From Microbispora catharanthi (GTDB taxonomy: Bacteria > Actinomycetota > Actinomycetes > Streptosporangiales > Streptosporangiaceae): 64,000 nt of DNA. Of the stretch, positions 26,214 through 34,155 are shown piece after piece. A program made the translations under genes and the position numbers. Numbering within the stretch: position 1 is the first letter of the stretch; each line of letters starts with the position of its first letter. The stretch is taken from contig NZ_VDMA02000001.1 in NCBI RefSeq assembly GCF_006334915.2, forward strand, positions 310,001-374,000, written 5' to 3'. The notes beneath the pieces are model-generated. The model was given only the letters and a program-made list of their open reading frames with translations. It did no database searches and had not been told where the DNA came from.

Positions 26214-26809
26214 TGATCGTCGACGATCACCCGGTGGTCCGCGACGGACTGCGCGGCATGTTCGACCATGTGGCGGACATCGAGGTGGTGGCGGAGGCGT
26301 CCGACGGGTTCGAGGCGTTGGCGATGGCCAGGAGGGCGCGGCCGCATGTGGTGCTGATGGACCTTCGCATGCCCGGCCTGGACGGTGTCGGGGCGATCCA
26401 GCGGCTCCGGGCCGACCACCCGGAGATCAAGGTGGTCGTGCTGACCACGTACGACACGGATGCGGACGTGGCGCGGGCCATGGCCGCCGGGGTGGCGGGC
26501 TACCTGCTGAAGGACGCGCCACGCGAGGAACTGCACAGAGCGGTCCGTACGGCCGCCGCCGGCGGAGCGGTCCTGGCGCCATCGGTCGCGTCCGCTCTGA
26601 TGAGCAGGCCCACGGCCCAGGAGCCGAGCCCACGCGAGCTGGAGGTGCTCCGCCTGGTGGCGCGGGGCTCGGCGAACAAGGAGATCGCCAGGGCCCTGCT
26701 GATCAGCGAGACGACGGTGAAGACGCATCTCAAGCACGTCTTCGCCAAGCTCGGTGTCGACAGCAGGGCCGCGGCCGTCGTCGTGGCCATGGAGCGAGGG
26801 CTCATCTAG
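26189..26809 (+). CDS. NarL/LuxR-type response regulator
   Basis: GTG 26189, with GAGGGG 7-12 nt upstream, gives 206 residues. The receiver domain shows the acidic pair in VDDHP, phospho-acceptor Asp in VLMDLRMP, Thr in VLTTYDTD and Lys in YLLKDAPREE; the C-terminal LuxR helix-turn-helix is ELEVLRLVARGSANKEIARALLISETTVKTHLKHVFAKLGV. It is coupled to the kinase and most likely activates the exporter operon through the phased direct repeat at 23647-23680. The gene ends 9 bp before the convergent PIN-domain gene with no hairpin between. Confidence 0.93.
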   Translation: MPADPVKLMIVDDHPVVRDGLRGMFDHVADIEVVAEASDGFEALAMARRARPHVVLMDLRMPGLDGVGAIQRLRADHPEIKVVVLTTYDTDADVARAMAAGVAGYLLKDAPREELHRAVRTAAAGGAVLAPSVASALMSRPTAQEPSPRELEVLRLVARGSANKEIARALLISETTVKTHLKHVFAKLGVDSRAAAVVVAMERGLI

Positions 26810-26818
26810 AGGGCTCGT

Positions 26819-27268
26819 CTAAGGGAGGATCTCCAGGCGGACGCCGAGGCCCTCGTACAGGTAGGGGGTGGCGGTGATGATCCGCCAGCCGCGGCGGGTG
26901 GCGTGGACGGCCGCATGGGCGGCCACCAGGACGTCGGGCAGGAGCGCGTCGGCGGCGGACGGCCGGTGACGGCGCAGGCTCGTCATGATCGCCTGCGCGT
27001 ACGGCCCGCCTTCGACGGCGTCGTCGGGGGAGAGTGCGCCGGTGACCACCATCGACATGCGCAGGAAGCGTTCGAGCCGGGGCTGGATGGGGCCCAGCGA
27101 CAGCACCTGGACGGCGAGCGCGGGGACGAGGAGGGTGACGCCGTGGGCCGAGGACTGCCGCACGACGGCCCTGCCGTACATGCTCTTGCCCTCGATCAGG
27201 TGGACGACGGCGTCGAGGTCCAGCACGTGGCCGGACAGGACACCGGCCGGTGGGACGGGGTCGGTCAC
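26819..27268 (-). CDS. PIN-domain (VapC-like) protein, probable toxin
   Basis: The 149-residue protein has the features of a PIN nuclease: an acidic start strand (VLDLDAVVHLIEGK), a later acidic helix (LLPDVLVAAHAAVHATRRG) and a final strand IITATPYLYEGLG. VapC toxins are RNases that use three or four acidic residues; here the last canonical Asp (usually TxD) is replaced by TATP, so the active site may be incomplete. Its start overlaps the stop of the small ribbon-helix-helix gene by 4 nt, the usual antitoxin-first layout. The toxin role is inferred from this arrangement. Confidence 0.75.
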   Translation of the reverse strand: MTDPVPPAGVLSGHVLDLDAVVHLIEGKSMYGRAVVRQSSAHGVTLLVPALAVQVLSLGPIQPRLERFLRMSMVVTGALSPDDAVEGGPYAQAIMTSLRRHRPSAADALLPDVLVAAHAAVHATRRGWRIITATPYLYEGLGVRLEILP

Positions 27269-27498
27269 GCGGCGTCCGCCTTGGCGTCGCCGGTCACCAG
27301 GCGCGCCGCGCGGGCGCTGTCGTCATCGCTGATGCCGTCCTGCCAGCCCGGCCCCCATAAATCGGCCATGATGGCCAGGTCGCCCTGGATGCGGCGCCGC
27401 TCCCGCAGCGCCGCGGCGATGTAGGCCGAGGCGTTGCCGGACGCCTGCGCCTCGTCGGCGAGTTCGTCCGGCAAAGAGATCGTAATCTTCTTGGTCAT
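27265..27498 (-). CDS. ribbon-helix-helix antitoxin (VapB/CopG-like)
   Basis: The 77-residue protein begins with a beta strand and helix typical of ribbon-helix-helix DNA-binding proteins (KKITISLPDELADEAQASGNASAYIAAALRERRRI), followed by a variable C-terminus that would clamp the toxin. It is coupled to the PIN-domain gene through an ATGA overlap and probably represses its own promoter. Its upstream region runs into a strong hairpin at 27574-27605. Confidence 0.8.
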   Translation of the reverse strand: MTKKITISLPDELADEAQASGNASAYIAAALRERRRIQGDLAIMADLWGPGWQDGISDDDSARAARLVTGDAKADAA

Positions 27499-27573
27499 AC
27501 TCGGGAGGCTACCCAGTCATACCGTTGGTGGTCCACCTGTTCGCGGAAACTTCCGGCCCGCGCCGGCACACGG

Positions 27574-27605
27574 ACGGCCCCGCACCCCCGAGGGTGCGGG
27601 GCCGT
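27574..27605. terminator. strong hairpin terminator
   Basis: ACGGCCCCGCACCC and GGGTGCGGGGCCGT form a perfect 14-bp stem with a CCGA loop, followed on the plus side by CTTTG. It lies beyond the stop of the leftward Arg-rich protein gene and upstream of the antitoxin gene, so it probably ends transcription of the former. Confidence 0.75.
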
Positions 27606-27661
27606 CTTTGATACCGGGCCCGATACCGGCGTGGTGCCGGGCCATATGCGGCCCAGGCCGA

Positions 27662-28396
27662 TCAGCGCGTCCGCAACGACGACCGGCGCTCGAACCGGAC
27701 GCTCTTGAACTGCCGCTGCTCGAACCGGCCGCGACTCCGATACGCCGTCTCCCTCACGCGCTCGCTGCGCCGGGCCTCCACCCGCTTGACCAGGCGCTCG
27801 CGCCGGCCCGACACCCTCTCGACCAGGCGGGAGCGCCGTTCGTCGACCCTCTTGGCCACCCGTGCGGTGCGGGCCGACTCCCGCATGCGCAGCTCGGACA
27901 GGCGCTCCGACATCCGGTAGCGCACCGGGGCCGTACGGACCGTGCCGTAGCTCACCGAACGTGCCCTGTAGCGCTCGGAACGGTACTCGGACCGAGTGCG
28001 CGAGCCGTCGTGATACGAGGCGGGCGGGTCGGACCCGGCGCTTCCGGACGACTCCCACTCGCTCGCCCTGATGCGGTCCCGCTCGGCGCGGGCCTGGGCT
28101 CTGATGCGGTCCCGGTCGGCCCGGCCCTGGGCCCTGATGCGGTCCCGTTCGGCCCGCGCCTGATCGACGACGCTCTGCACCTCGGCCCGCGCCTGCTCGG
28201 CGGTCATCATCGACGGGCTCTCCGGGTAGGAGATGATCTCCGTCGAGCCGCCGGGCTCGCTCCTCTGAGGCGCGATACCGGCTGCGGCATAGCCGTCTGT
28301 GGCGAGGGCGGGTCCGCTCAGGACCGCGGCGCCTCCCGCCGTCATCGCCGAGACGAAGACGGTCGCTAATGCCAGCTGCCTGCATTTCCGGTGCAT
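27662..28396 (-). CDS. secreted arginine-rich protein with 11-residue repeats
   Basis: ATG 28396 follows a near-perfect AAGGAGG. The 244-residue protein starts with a Sec signal peptide (MHRKCRQLALATVFVSAMTAGGAAV, cleavage near ALAT at about residue 33). Residues about 75-112 contain three copies of an 11-residue unit of the type QARAERDRIRA, encoded by three 33-bp DNA repeats at 28068-28166. The last 110 residues are extremely Arg/Glu/Ser-rich, with many RRSRLVERV-like segments, and should form long charged helices. I recognise no family. A structural or cell-wall/nucleic-acid binding role is possible, but nothing in the sequence proves it. Confidence 0.75.
   Translation of the reverse strand: MHRKCRQLALATVFVSAMTAGGAAVLSGPALATDGYAAAGIAPQRSEPGGSTEIISYPESPSMMTAEQARAEVQSVVDQARAERDRIRAQGRADRDRIRAQARAERDRIRASEWESSGSAGSDPPASYHDGSRTRSEYRSERYRARSVSYGTVRTAPVRYRMSERLSELRMRESARTARVAKRVDERRSRLVERVSGRRERLVKRVEARRSERVRETAYRSRGRFEQRQFKSVRFERRSSLRTR
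28068..28166 (-). repeat. 33-bp in-frame tandem repeat, three copies
   Basis: Three consecutive 33-bp units (28068-28100, 28101-28133, 28134-28166) begin with CTGATGCGGTCCCG on the plus strand and encode the 11-residue unit QARAERDRIRA with minor substitutions. They lie within the secreted Arg-rich protein gene. Confidence 0.8.
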
Positions 28397-28801
28397 GGTG
28401 CCTCCTTGAGCCCGACTGGGCTGGGCAGATGCAGATCACCGGGGTTTTCCCGGTCTCCTGGATCCGGCCGCGGCTCACCTCTGGGTTGTTCCGTCGGACG
28501 ACGGAATCGGTGTGATGAACGAGGGGTGGGTTTCGCCTGGCGGCGTCGCGCCTCACGGCCTTGTCTCGATCCTCCGCCGGGCCGCGCGAAGCCGTCTAGG
28601 GCGTTTGACCCAAGCGTTCCTGTCGGCCATCGAGGATCTGACCTCTGGGGGCAGTGCTGCTGAAGTATTCGCCGGGGTGTTTGCGGCCGCTTGTACGCGC
28701 GAGCAGTCTGGGGTTGCCCGGCCTCACCTCACGTCACACCCGCCACTCGCGGCACGTATCCGATGGGCGGGTACAACCCAGGAAGGAAGGGGAGGGGGCG
28801 C
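28397..28801. other. 405-bp divergent intergenic region
   Basis: No convincing gene is visible. It separates the leftward Arg-rich protein gene from the rightward SDR gene. It holds an 18-bp palindrome at 28489-28506 and, at 28609-28614, a TTGACC that could be a -35 element for the SDR gene without a clear partner. Confidence 0.5.
28489..28506. promoter_or_regulatory. 18-bp perfect palindrome, candidate operator
   Basis: TTCCGTCG and CGACGGAA flank a 2-nt centre, giving a perfect dyad 93 bp upstream of the secreted Arg-rich protein start. The binding protein is unknown. Confidence 0.4.
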
Positions 28802-29536
28802 ATGCGGCTGGCGGGGGCTCGGGTGCTCGTCACGGGGGCGTCGTCGGGCATCGGCGCCGCTACGGCGCTGGAGCTTTCGGCGCGCGGCGCGCGGCTGGTG
28901 CTGTCCGGGCGCGACCAGGAGGCGCTCGCGGGTGTCGCCGCCCGGACCGGCGGTGAGATCCTGCCCGCGGACCTGTCCGATCCCTCGGCCGACCTCGCCG
29001 TACGCGCCGGGCGGGTGGACATGCTGGTGGCGTGCGCGGGCGAGGGCTGGAGCGGGCCGCTCGCGCGGATGCCCGGCGGCACGGCCGAACGCGTGATCGC
29101 GGTCAACCTGGCGGCGCACGTGCAGCTCACCCGGCTGCTGCTGCCCGGGATGCTGGAGCGCGGCCGGGGCCACCTCGTGTACGTCGCCTCGATCGCCGGG
29201 GTGGTGGGCGTGCGGGAGGAGGCGGTGTACGCCGCGACCAAGGCGGGCCTGCTGGCCTTCGCCGAGAGCCTGCGCTATGAGCTGCCCGGGGTCGGCGTGA
29301 CGGCCGTGGTGCCCGGGGTGGTGGACACGCCGTTCTTCGCCCGGCGCGGCAGGCCGTACACGCGCCGCAGGCCGGCACCCGTCCCGCCCGAGCGGGTGGC
29401 CCGGGCCATCGCGGTCGCCGTCGAGCGCGACCGCGCCGAGGTGTACGTGCCTGCCTGGCTGCGGCTGCCCGCCCGCCTGCACGGGGCCGCGCCCGGCGCG
29501 TTCCGCGTCCTCGCCCGCCGCTTCGGCCGCCCCTGA
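28802..29536 (+). CDS. short-chain dehydrogenase/reductase
   Basis: ATG 28802 follows GGGGAGGGGG and gives 244 residues with a classical Rossmann fold: VLVTGASSGIG cofactor motif, an ACAGEG (NNAG-type) turn, catalytic Ser in ASIAG and YxxxK as YAATKAG, then PGVVDTPF. The C-terminal ~40 residues are basic (LPARLHGAAPGAFRVLARRFGRP), resembling SDRs that act on fatty acyl or steroid substrates at membranes. It is a single-gene unit and its substrate is not evident. Confidence 0.88.
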   Translation: MRLAGARVLVTGASSGIGAATALELSARGARLVLSGRDQEALAGVAARTGGEILPADLSDPSADLAVRAGRVDMLVACAGEGWSGPLARMPGGTAERVIAVNLAAHVQLTRLLLPGMLERGRGHLVYVASIAGVVGVREEAVYAATKAGLLAFAESLRYELPGVGVTAVVPGVVDTPFFARRGRPYTRRRPAPVPPERVARAIAVAVERDRAEVYVPAWLRLPARLHGAAPGAFRVLARRFGRP

Positions 29537-29622
29537 CCGAGTCCGCTCGCGGCGCCCCCGGTCTGGCCTTACCGCGGTGGCGTGCAGCGTGAAACTCACA
29601 TCCCGGCCGGTCGGCGTCGTCG

Positions 29623-29706
29623 GAAGTGGTTCCACGGCGCCGGCCTGGCCCAGCACAGCGACAGCGGCGGCACCAACCAGCAGTGGAACATCGTCGCCGC
29701 GGGCTG
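29623..29706 (+). pseudogene. ricin-type lectin C-terminal relic
   Basis: A short frame ending at TGA 29704-29706 reads GAGLAQHSDSGGTNQQWNIVAAG. NQQW preceded by a Gly-rich turn is the last beta-trefoil strand of ricin-B (QxW) carbohydrate-binding domains. Nothing upstream continues the domain, so this seems to be the tail of a secreted glycosidase or lectin otherwise lost. It is only about 25 residues, so chance cannot be excluded. Confidence 0.45.
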
Positions 29707-29717
29707 ATCCGAACCGA

Positions 29718-30722
29718 TCAGGTGCCGCGAAGCGCGCGCAGGGACTCGCGCAGCGAACCGAGGGTGGCGAAGACCGCCGTCGGCTCGTAACCGCAGTGCG
29801 CCATGCAGTTGGCGCAGCGCGGGTCCCGTCCCCGGCCGTAGGCGCTCCAGTCGGTCTCCTCGACCAGCTCCCGGTAGGTCGTGGCGTACCCGTCGGCCAT
29901 CAGATAGCAGGGCCGCTGCCAGCCGAACACCGAGTAGGACGGGATCGCCCAGGCCGTGCAGGGGAAATCGGTCTTCCCCTCCAGGAAGTCGAGGAACAGC
30001 GGCGAGTGGTTGAACCGCCAGCGCCTGCGGTTGCCGCCCGCGAACGCGGCGCGGAACAGCTCCCGCGTCTGCCGCACCCCCAGGAAGCAGTCCTGGTCGG
30101 GCGCCTTCTCGTACGCGTACCCCGGCGAGATCATCATCTGGTCGACGCACAGGTCGTCGTTGAGGAAGTCGAGCACCTCGATCACGGTGCGCGGGCTGTC
30201 CCCGGCGAAGAACGTGGTGTTGGTGGTGACGCGGAAGCCGCGCCGCCGGCATTCGCGCACCGCCGCGACGGCCTCGTCGAACACGCCCTCCTTGCACACC
30301 GACGCGTCGTGCCGCTCGCGCAGGCCGTCGATGTGGACCGCCCAGGCGAAGTACGGCGAGGGCCTGAACCGGTCGATCTTGCGCGGGATCAGCAGCGCGT
30401 TGGTGCACAGGAAGACGTACTTCCTGCGCGCCACCAGCTCCTCGACCATCTCCCCGATCTGGGGGTGCATGAGCGGTTCCCCGCCGGCGATCGACACCAT
30501 CGGGGCGCCGCACTCCTCGACGGCGGCCACCGCCTGCTCGACCGGCATGCGCTGCTTCAGCACGCCGGCCGGGTGCTGGATCTTCCCGCAGCCCGCGCAT
30601 TTCAGGTTGCACGCGAACAACGGCTCAAGCTCGAGCAGCAGCGGGAACCTCTCCCGCCGGCGCAGCCGCTGGGCCAGGATGTACGCGCCGACGCGCAGAC
30701 TCTGGCGTACGGGCATCGGCAT
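29718..30722 (-). CDS. hpnH: HpnH, adenosyl-hopene transferase (radical SAM)
   Basis: The 334-residue protein carries the radical SAM cluster motif CNLKCAGCG (CxxxCxxC) near residue 38, then the SAM-binding VSIAGGEPLMHP region, and a C-terminal Cys-containing segment (DPRCANCMAHCGYEPTAV). This is the HpnH family, which joins 5'-deoxyadenosyl to hopene (diploptene) to give adenosylhopane, the first step of extended hopanoid side chains. It is the last gene of the hopanoid operon; its ATG at 30722 shares one base with the stop of the HpnG-IspH gene. ATG 30716 is an alternative start. Confidence 0.93.
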   Translation of the reverse strand: MPMPVRQSLRVGAYILAQRLRRRERFPLLLELEPLFACNLKCAGCGKIQHPAGVLKQRMPVEQAVAAVEECGAPMVSIAGGEPLMHPQIGEMVEELVARRKYVFLCTNALLIPRKIDRFRPSPYFAWAVHIDGLRERHDASVCKEGVFDEAVAAVRECRRRGFRVTTNTTFFAGDSPRTVIEVLDFLNDDLCVDQMMISPGYAYEKAPDQDCFLGVRQTRELFRAAFAGGNRRRWRFNHSPLFLDFLEGKTDFPCTAWAIPSYSVFGWQRPCYLMADGYATTYRELVEETDWSAYGRGRDPRCANCMAHCGYEPTAVFATLGSLRESLRALRGT

Positions 30723-32248
30723 CAGGGCCGCACCTCCTTCGGCAATGTGAACTCGACGTTCTCCTCGGTCACCCGCAGTTCCTCCACCTCCAGCGGGCCG
30801 AGCCCGCCGAGGGCGGCCACGACGGCGTCCACCATCGCGCCGGGGGTGGACGCCCCGGCGGTCAGCCCGACCGTCCGCGCGCCGCGCAGCCAGTCGAGCG
30901 CGACGTCGCCGGGGCCGTCGACCAGGCGGGCGAGCGGCGCCCCATCGTGGCCGAAGCGCGCGGCGACCTCGGTGAGGCGCAGGGCGTTGGAGGAGTTGGC
31001 CGAGCCGACGACCAGCACCAGGTCGGCCTCCGCGGCGACGGCCCGCACCGCGTGCTGCCGGTTGGTCGTCGCATAACAGATGTCGTCGCCGCGCGGGCCC
31101 TCGGCGTCCGGGAAGCGCCGCCGTATCGCCGCCGAGACCCGCCCGGCCTCGTCGGCCGCCAGCGTGGTCTGGGTCAGGTAGGCGACGCCGCGCCCCGGCC
31201 GCAGGCCCGCGACCCCGGCCTCGTCCTCGACCAGCACGCCCGCGCCGGGCACCTCCCCGAGCACGCCCTCGACCTCCTCGTGCCCGGCGTGGCCGATCAG
31301 CACGACGAGGTCGCCCCGCGCAGCGAACCTGCGGGCCTCCGCGTGGACCTTCGCGACCAGCGGGCACGTCGCGTCGACGACGCGCAGCCCGCGCCGCGCC
31401 GCCTCCTCCCGTACGGCGGGCGCGACCCCGTGCGCGGAGAACACGGTGATCGAGCCCTCCGGCACCTCGGCCAGGTCGTCGACGAACACCGCGCCGCGCC
31501 GCTCCAGGTCGCGAACGACGTGGATGTTGTGCACGATCTGCTTGCGCACGTACACCGGCGCGCCGAACCGGTCCAGCGCGCGCTCCACGATCTCGATGGC
31601 CCGCTCGACCCCGGCGCAGAACGAGCGGGGCGAGGCCAGCAGCACCCGCCGCGGGCCCGTGGCCGCCGCCCACCGCGCCAGCACCGGGCCGATCCGGGCG
31701 AGCGTGCGCCGCGCGGCGACCGCGCCGCCCATCGTGGCGAGGTTCAGCAGGGGGGCGTCGGGGGTGTCCACGATGACCCGCACGGCCGCGAACGGCCGAG
31801 CCCCCGCGGCGGCGGCCAGCGGGGCGCTCTCCATGTCGACGGCGTACGCGCCCTCGCGGGCCAGCGCGTGACGGGCCCGGCCCGTGACGATGCGAGGGGA
31901 GGTGACGAGCGGGCCGGTGCGGGCGGGCAGTCCGGCGCGGACGAGTTCTCCGGCGAGCAGCGGGGCCGACGGGCACGGCCACACCCGGTCGCCGGAGCGG
32001 ACCTCGGTGGCGACGAGCACGTCCCCTGGGCGCAGCCCGTCGTGGAGGGCCCCGCCGAAGCCGGTGACGGCGAGGGCGGCGGCGGGCGGGAGCAGGGCCG
32101 CCGCGCGCGCCGCCCGGTCGGGCCCCATCCCGATCCGCACGACCCGGACACGCGGATGGTCGCTCCCGAGATCCGGCCGGGGCCGCAGGCCGCGGGCGAC
32201 GGCCCGGGCCTCCATTCCCAGCGCGGTGCACACGATCAGATCGGTCAT
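30722..32248 (-). CDS. HpnG phosphorylase-IspH reductase fusion
   Basis: ATG 32248 gives 508 residues combining two enzymes. Residues 1-200 are a purine-nucleoside-phosphorylase-like domain of the HpnG type (TALGMEARAV, RIGMGPDRAARAAALL, VDMESAPLAAAAG), which should remove adenine from adenosylhopane. Residues 205-508 are 4-hydroxy-3-methylbut-2-enyl diphosphate reductase (IspH): the three cluster cysteines are in FCAGVERAIE, DATCPLV and DICYATTNRQ, with HNIHVV, SAHGVAP, GHAGHEE and TAGASTP. IspH makes IPP and DMAPP in the MEP pathway. The linker is short (about ten residues) and no internal start with a ribosome-binding site is obvious, so one polypeptide is expected. Hopanoid clusters often carry both genes separately. 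Confidence 0.9.
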   Translation of the reverse strand: MTDLIVCTALGMEARAVARGLRPRPDLGSDHPRVRVVRIGMGPDRAARAAALLPPAAALAVTGFGGALHDGLRPGDVLVATEVRSGDRVWPCPSAPLLAGELVRAGLPARTGPLVTSPRIVTGRARHALAREGAYAVDMESAPLAAAAGARPFAAVRVIVDTPDAPLLNLATMGGAVAARRTLARIGPVLARWAAATGPRRVLLASPRSFCAGVERAIEIVERALDRFGAPVYVRKQIVHNIHVVRDLERRGAVFVDDLAEVPEGSITVFSAHGVAPAVREEAARRGLRVVDATCPLVAKVHAEARRFAARGDLVVLIGHAGHEEVEGVLGEVPGAGVLVEDEAGVAGLRPGRGVAYLTQTTLAADEAGRVSAAIRRRFPDAEGPRGDDICYATTNRQHAVRAVAAEADLVLVVGSANSSNALRLTEVAARFGHDGAPLARLVDGPGDVALDWLRGARTVGLTAGASTPGAMVDAVVAALGGLGPLEVEELRVTEENVEFTLPKEVRP

Positions 32249-34155
32249 GGCGTCGCCTCCGGTCCGGCCGTCTCGTGCAGGCGCAGGTAGCGGCCGAGCG
32301 CGCTGACCGGGAAGACGAGGCGGTAGAGGTGGTAGTTGATGAAGAAGTCGCCGGGGAAGCCCGTCCCGGTGTAGTGCGGCTCGTCCCAGGTGCCGTCGGG
32401 ACGCTGGCTGTCGGCCAGCCAGGCCACCCCCCTGTCCACGGAAGGCCCTCGCTCCCCGGCCGCGAGCAGGCCGATGAGGGCCCAGGCCGTCTGTGAGGCG
32501 GTCGGCTCGCCCCGCCCGATCCAGGCGGGGTCGCGGTAGGAACGCATGTCCTCGCCCCAGCCGCCGCAGGGATGCTGGTGCGCCTCCAGCCACGCCACGG
32601 CCCGCCGTACGCAGGGGGCTCCCGGTCGCACCCCGGCCGCCGCGAGGGCGGGCAGCACGGCCCCGGTGCCGTACACATGGTTGGCCCCCCACCGGCCGAA
32701 CCACGAGCCGTCGGCCTCCTGCGCCCGCAGCAGCCACACCACGCCCCGCCGTACGACGGGGGAGCGGGCCATGCCCTCGGCCGCGAGCGCCTCGACCACG
32801 TGCGCGGTCACGTCGGCCGACGGCGGGTCGATGACCGCGCCGAAGTCGCAGAACGGCAGCCGCAGGCACAACTCGCGGGTGTTGTCGGCGTCGAAGGCGG
32901 CGAAGCCGCCGTCGCGGGAGGCCATTCCGGCCATCCAGCGCAGCCCCCGCTCGACGGCGGGCCGGGCGTCGGGCCGGCCCCACCGGCGCAGCGCGAGGAT
33001 CACCTCGGCCGTGTCGTCGACGTCGGGATAGCCGTCGTTGTCGAACTCGAACGCCCAGCCGCCCGGCGCGAGACGGGGGCGCCGCACCATCCAGTCGCCC
33101 GGTCCCCGGATCTCCTCGCGCAGCAGCCACTCACCCGCCCGGGCCAGCGCGGGATGGTCGCGGGGCAGGCCGGCGTCCAGGAGGGCGGTCATCGCGAGCG
33201 CGGTGTCCCAGACCGGCGACTGGCACGCCTCCAGCCTGCGCGTGCCGTCCTCCCTGATGGTGAACCTGTCCAGCCCGGCCAGGCCGGCGCGCATGACGGG
33301 GTGGCCGATGCCGTACCCGCTCAGGTGCAACGCCATCAGCGAGTAGACCCAGGGAGGCTGGATGCCGCCCCACGAGCCGTCGGCCTCCTGCCGGGCCACG
33401 ACCCACTCGGCGGCCCGCCTCAGCGCGGCGCGGCGCAGCCCGGCGACCGGGTGCCGTTCGTACCGGTGCAGGGCGCGGTCGAGGGCCGCGAACGCCGCGT
33501 CCCAGCCGGTGCGCGGCGCCCGCCGCGCGGGCCTTCCGGTGCGCAGTTCCGGCAGGCCGAACGGCAGGCGCCGGACCGGCCGGTGCGCGGTCACGATCGT
33601 GAGCGGGACGATCGTCTGCCGCGCCCAGCAGGCCCAGTCGTAGACGTTCAGCGGGCACCAGGGCGGCAGGAACATGATCTCCGGCGGGATGACCGGCAGG
33701 TCCTCCCACCGCCACTGACCGAACAGGGCGAGCCAGATCCGGGTGAAGACGCGGGCCGACTCGATGCCGCCGGCCCCGCGCACGTACGCCGCCGCGGCGC
33801 GCATGTGCGGCGCGGAGGGCGGGTCGCCCGCGAGCCGCAGCGCGGCGTACGCCTCGACGGTGGTGGACAGGTCGGCGGGCCCGTCGTGGAAGTTGGCCCA
33901 CGTGCCGGAAAGCGTGCCGTCCGAGCGCTGCTGGGACCTGATCCACCGGGCGGCCTCGGCGGTCTCCGCGTCGGTGCGCACGCCGAGGAACTCGCGCAGC
34001 AGGAGGTCCTCGGCGTCCATGGTCACGTTGGTCTGCAACTCGCCCTTCCACCACCCCTCGGGCGCCTGCAGGCCGAGCAGGTGGTCGCGGGCCGCCTTCA
34101 GGGCGGTCGCGGCGCGGGCGGCGCTGGTGGCGACCCCTGTGGTGATGCCGGTCAC
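32245..34155 (-). CDS. shc: squalene-hopene cyclase
   Basis: GTG 34155 overlaps the HpnE stop (GTGA) and gives 636 residues, the usual length. The catalytic DXDD motif is DVDD in DNDGYPDVDDTAEV (the Asp that protonates squalene), and at least five QW repeats are visible (for example QEADGSWGGIQPPW, DGSWFGRWGANH, HPCGGWGED, RPDGTWDEPHYTGTGFP). The enzyme cyclises squalene to hopene on the membrane in one step. It lies between the genes that make squalene and those that extend the side chain. Confidence 0.96.
   Translation of the reverse strand: MTGITTGVATSAARAATALKAARDHLLGLQAPEGWWKGELQTNVTMDAEDLLLREFLGVRTDAETAEAARWIRSQQRSDGTLSGTWANFHDGPADLSTTVEAYAALRLAGDPPSAPHMRAAAAYVRGAGGIESARVFTRIWLALFGQWRWEDLPVIPPEIMFLPPWCPLNVYDWACWARQTIVPLTIVTAHRPVRRLPFGLPELRTGRPARRAPRTGWDAAFAALDRALHRYERHPVAGLRRAALRRAAEWVVARQEADGSWGGIQPPWVYSLMALHLSGYGIGHPVMRAGLAGLDRFTIREDGTRRLEACQSPVWDTALAMTALLDAGLPRDHPALARAGEWLLREEIRGPGDWMVRRPRLAPGGWAFEFDNDGYPDVDDTAEVILALRRWGRPDARPAVERGLRWMAGMASRDGGFAAFDADNTRELCLRLPFCDFGAVIDPPSADVTAHVVEALAAEGMARSPVVRRGVVWLLRAQEADGSWFGRWGANHVYGTGAVLPALAAAGVRPGAPCVRRAVAWLEAHQHPCGGWGEDMRSYRDPAWIGRGEPTASQTAWALIGLLAAGERGPSVDRGVAWLADSQRPDGTWDEPHYTGTGFPGDFFINYHLYRLVFPVSALGRYLRLHETAGPEATP

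Noticed and set aside
28512-28801. A coding fragment upstream of the SDR with an HPPLAARI stretch like M48 peptidases
   Set aside because: No HExxH motif or other domain part is present; it is a chance resemblance.
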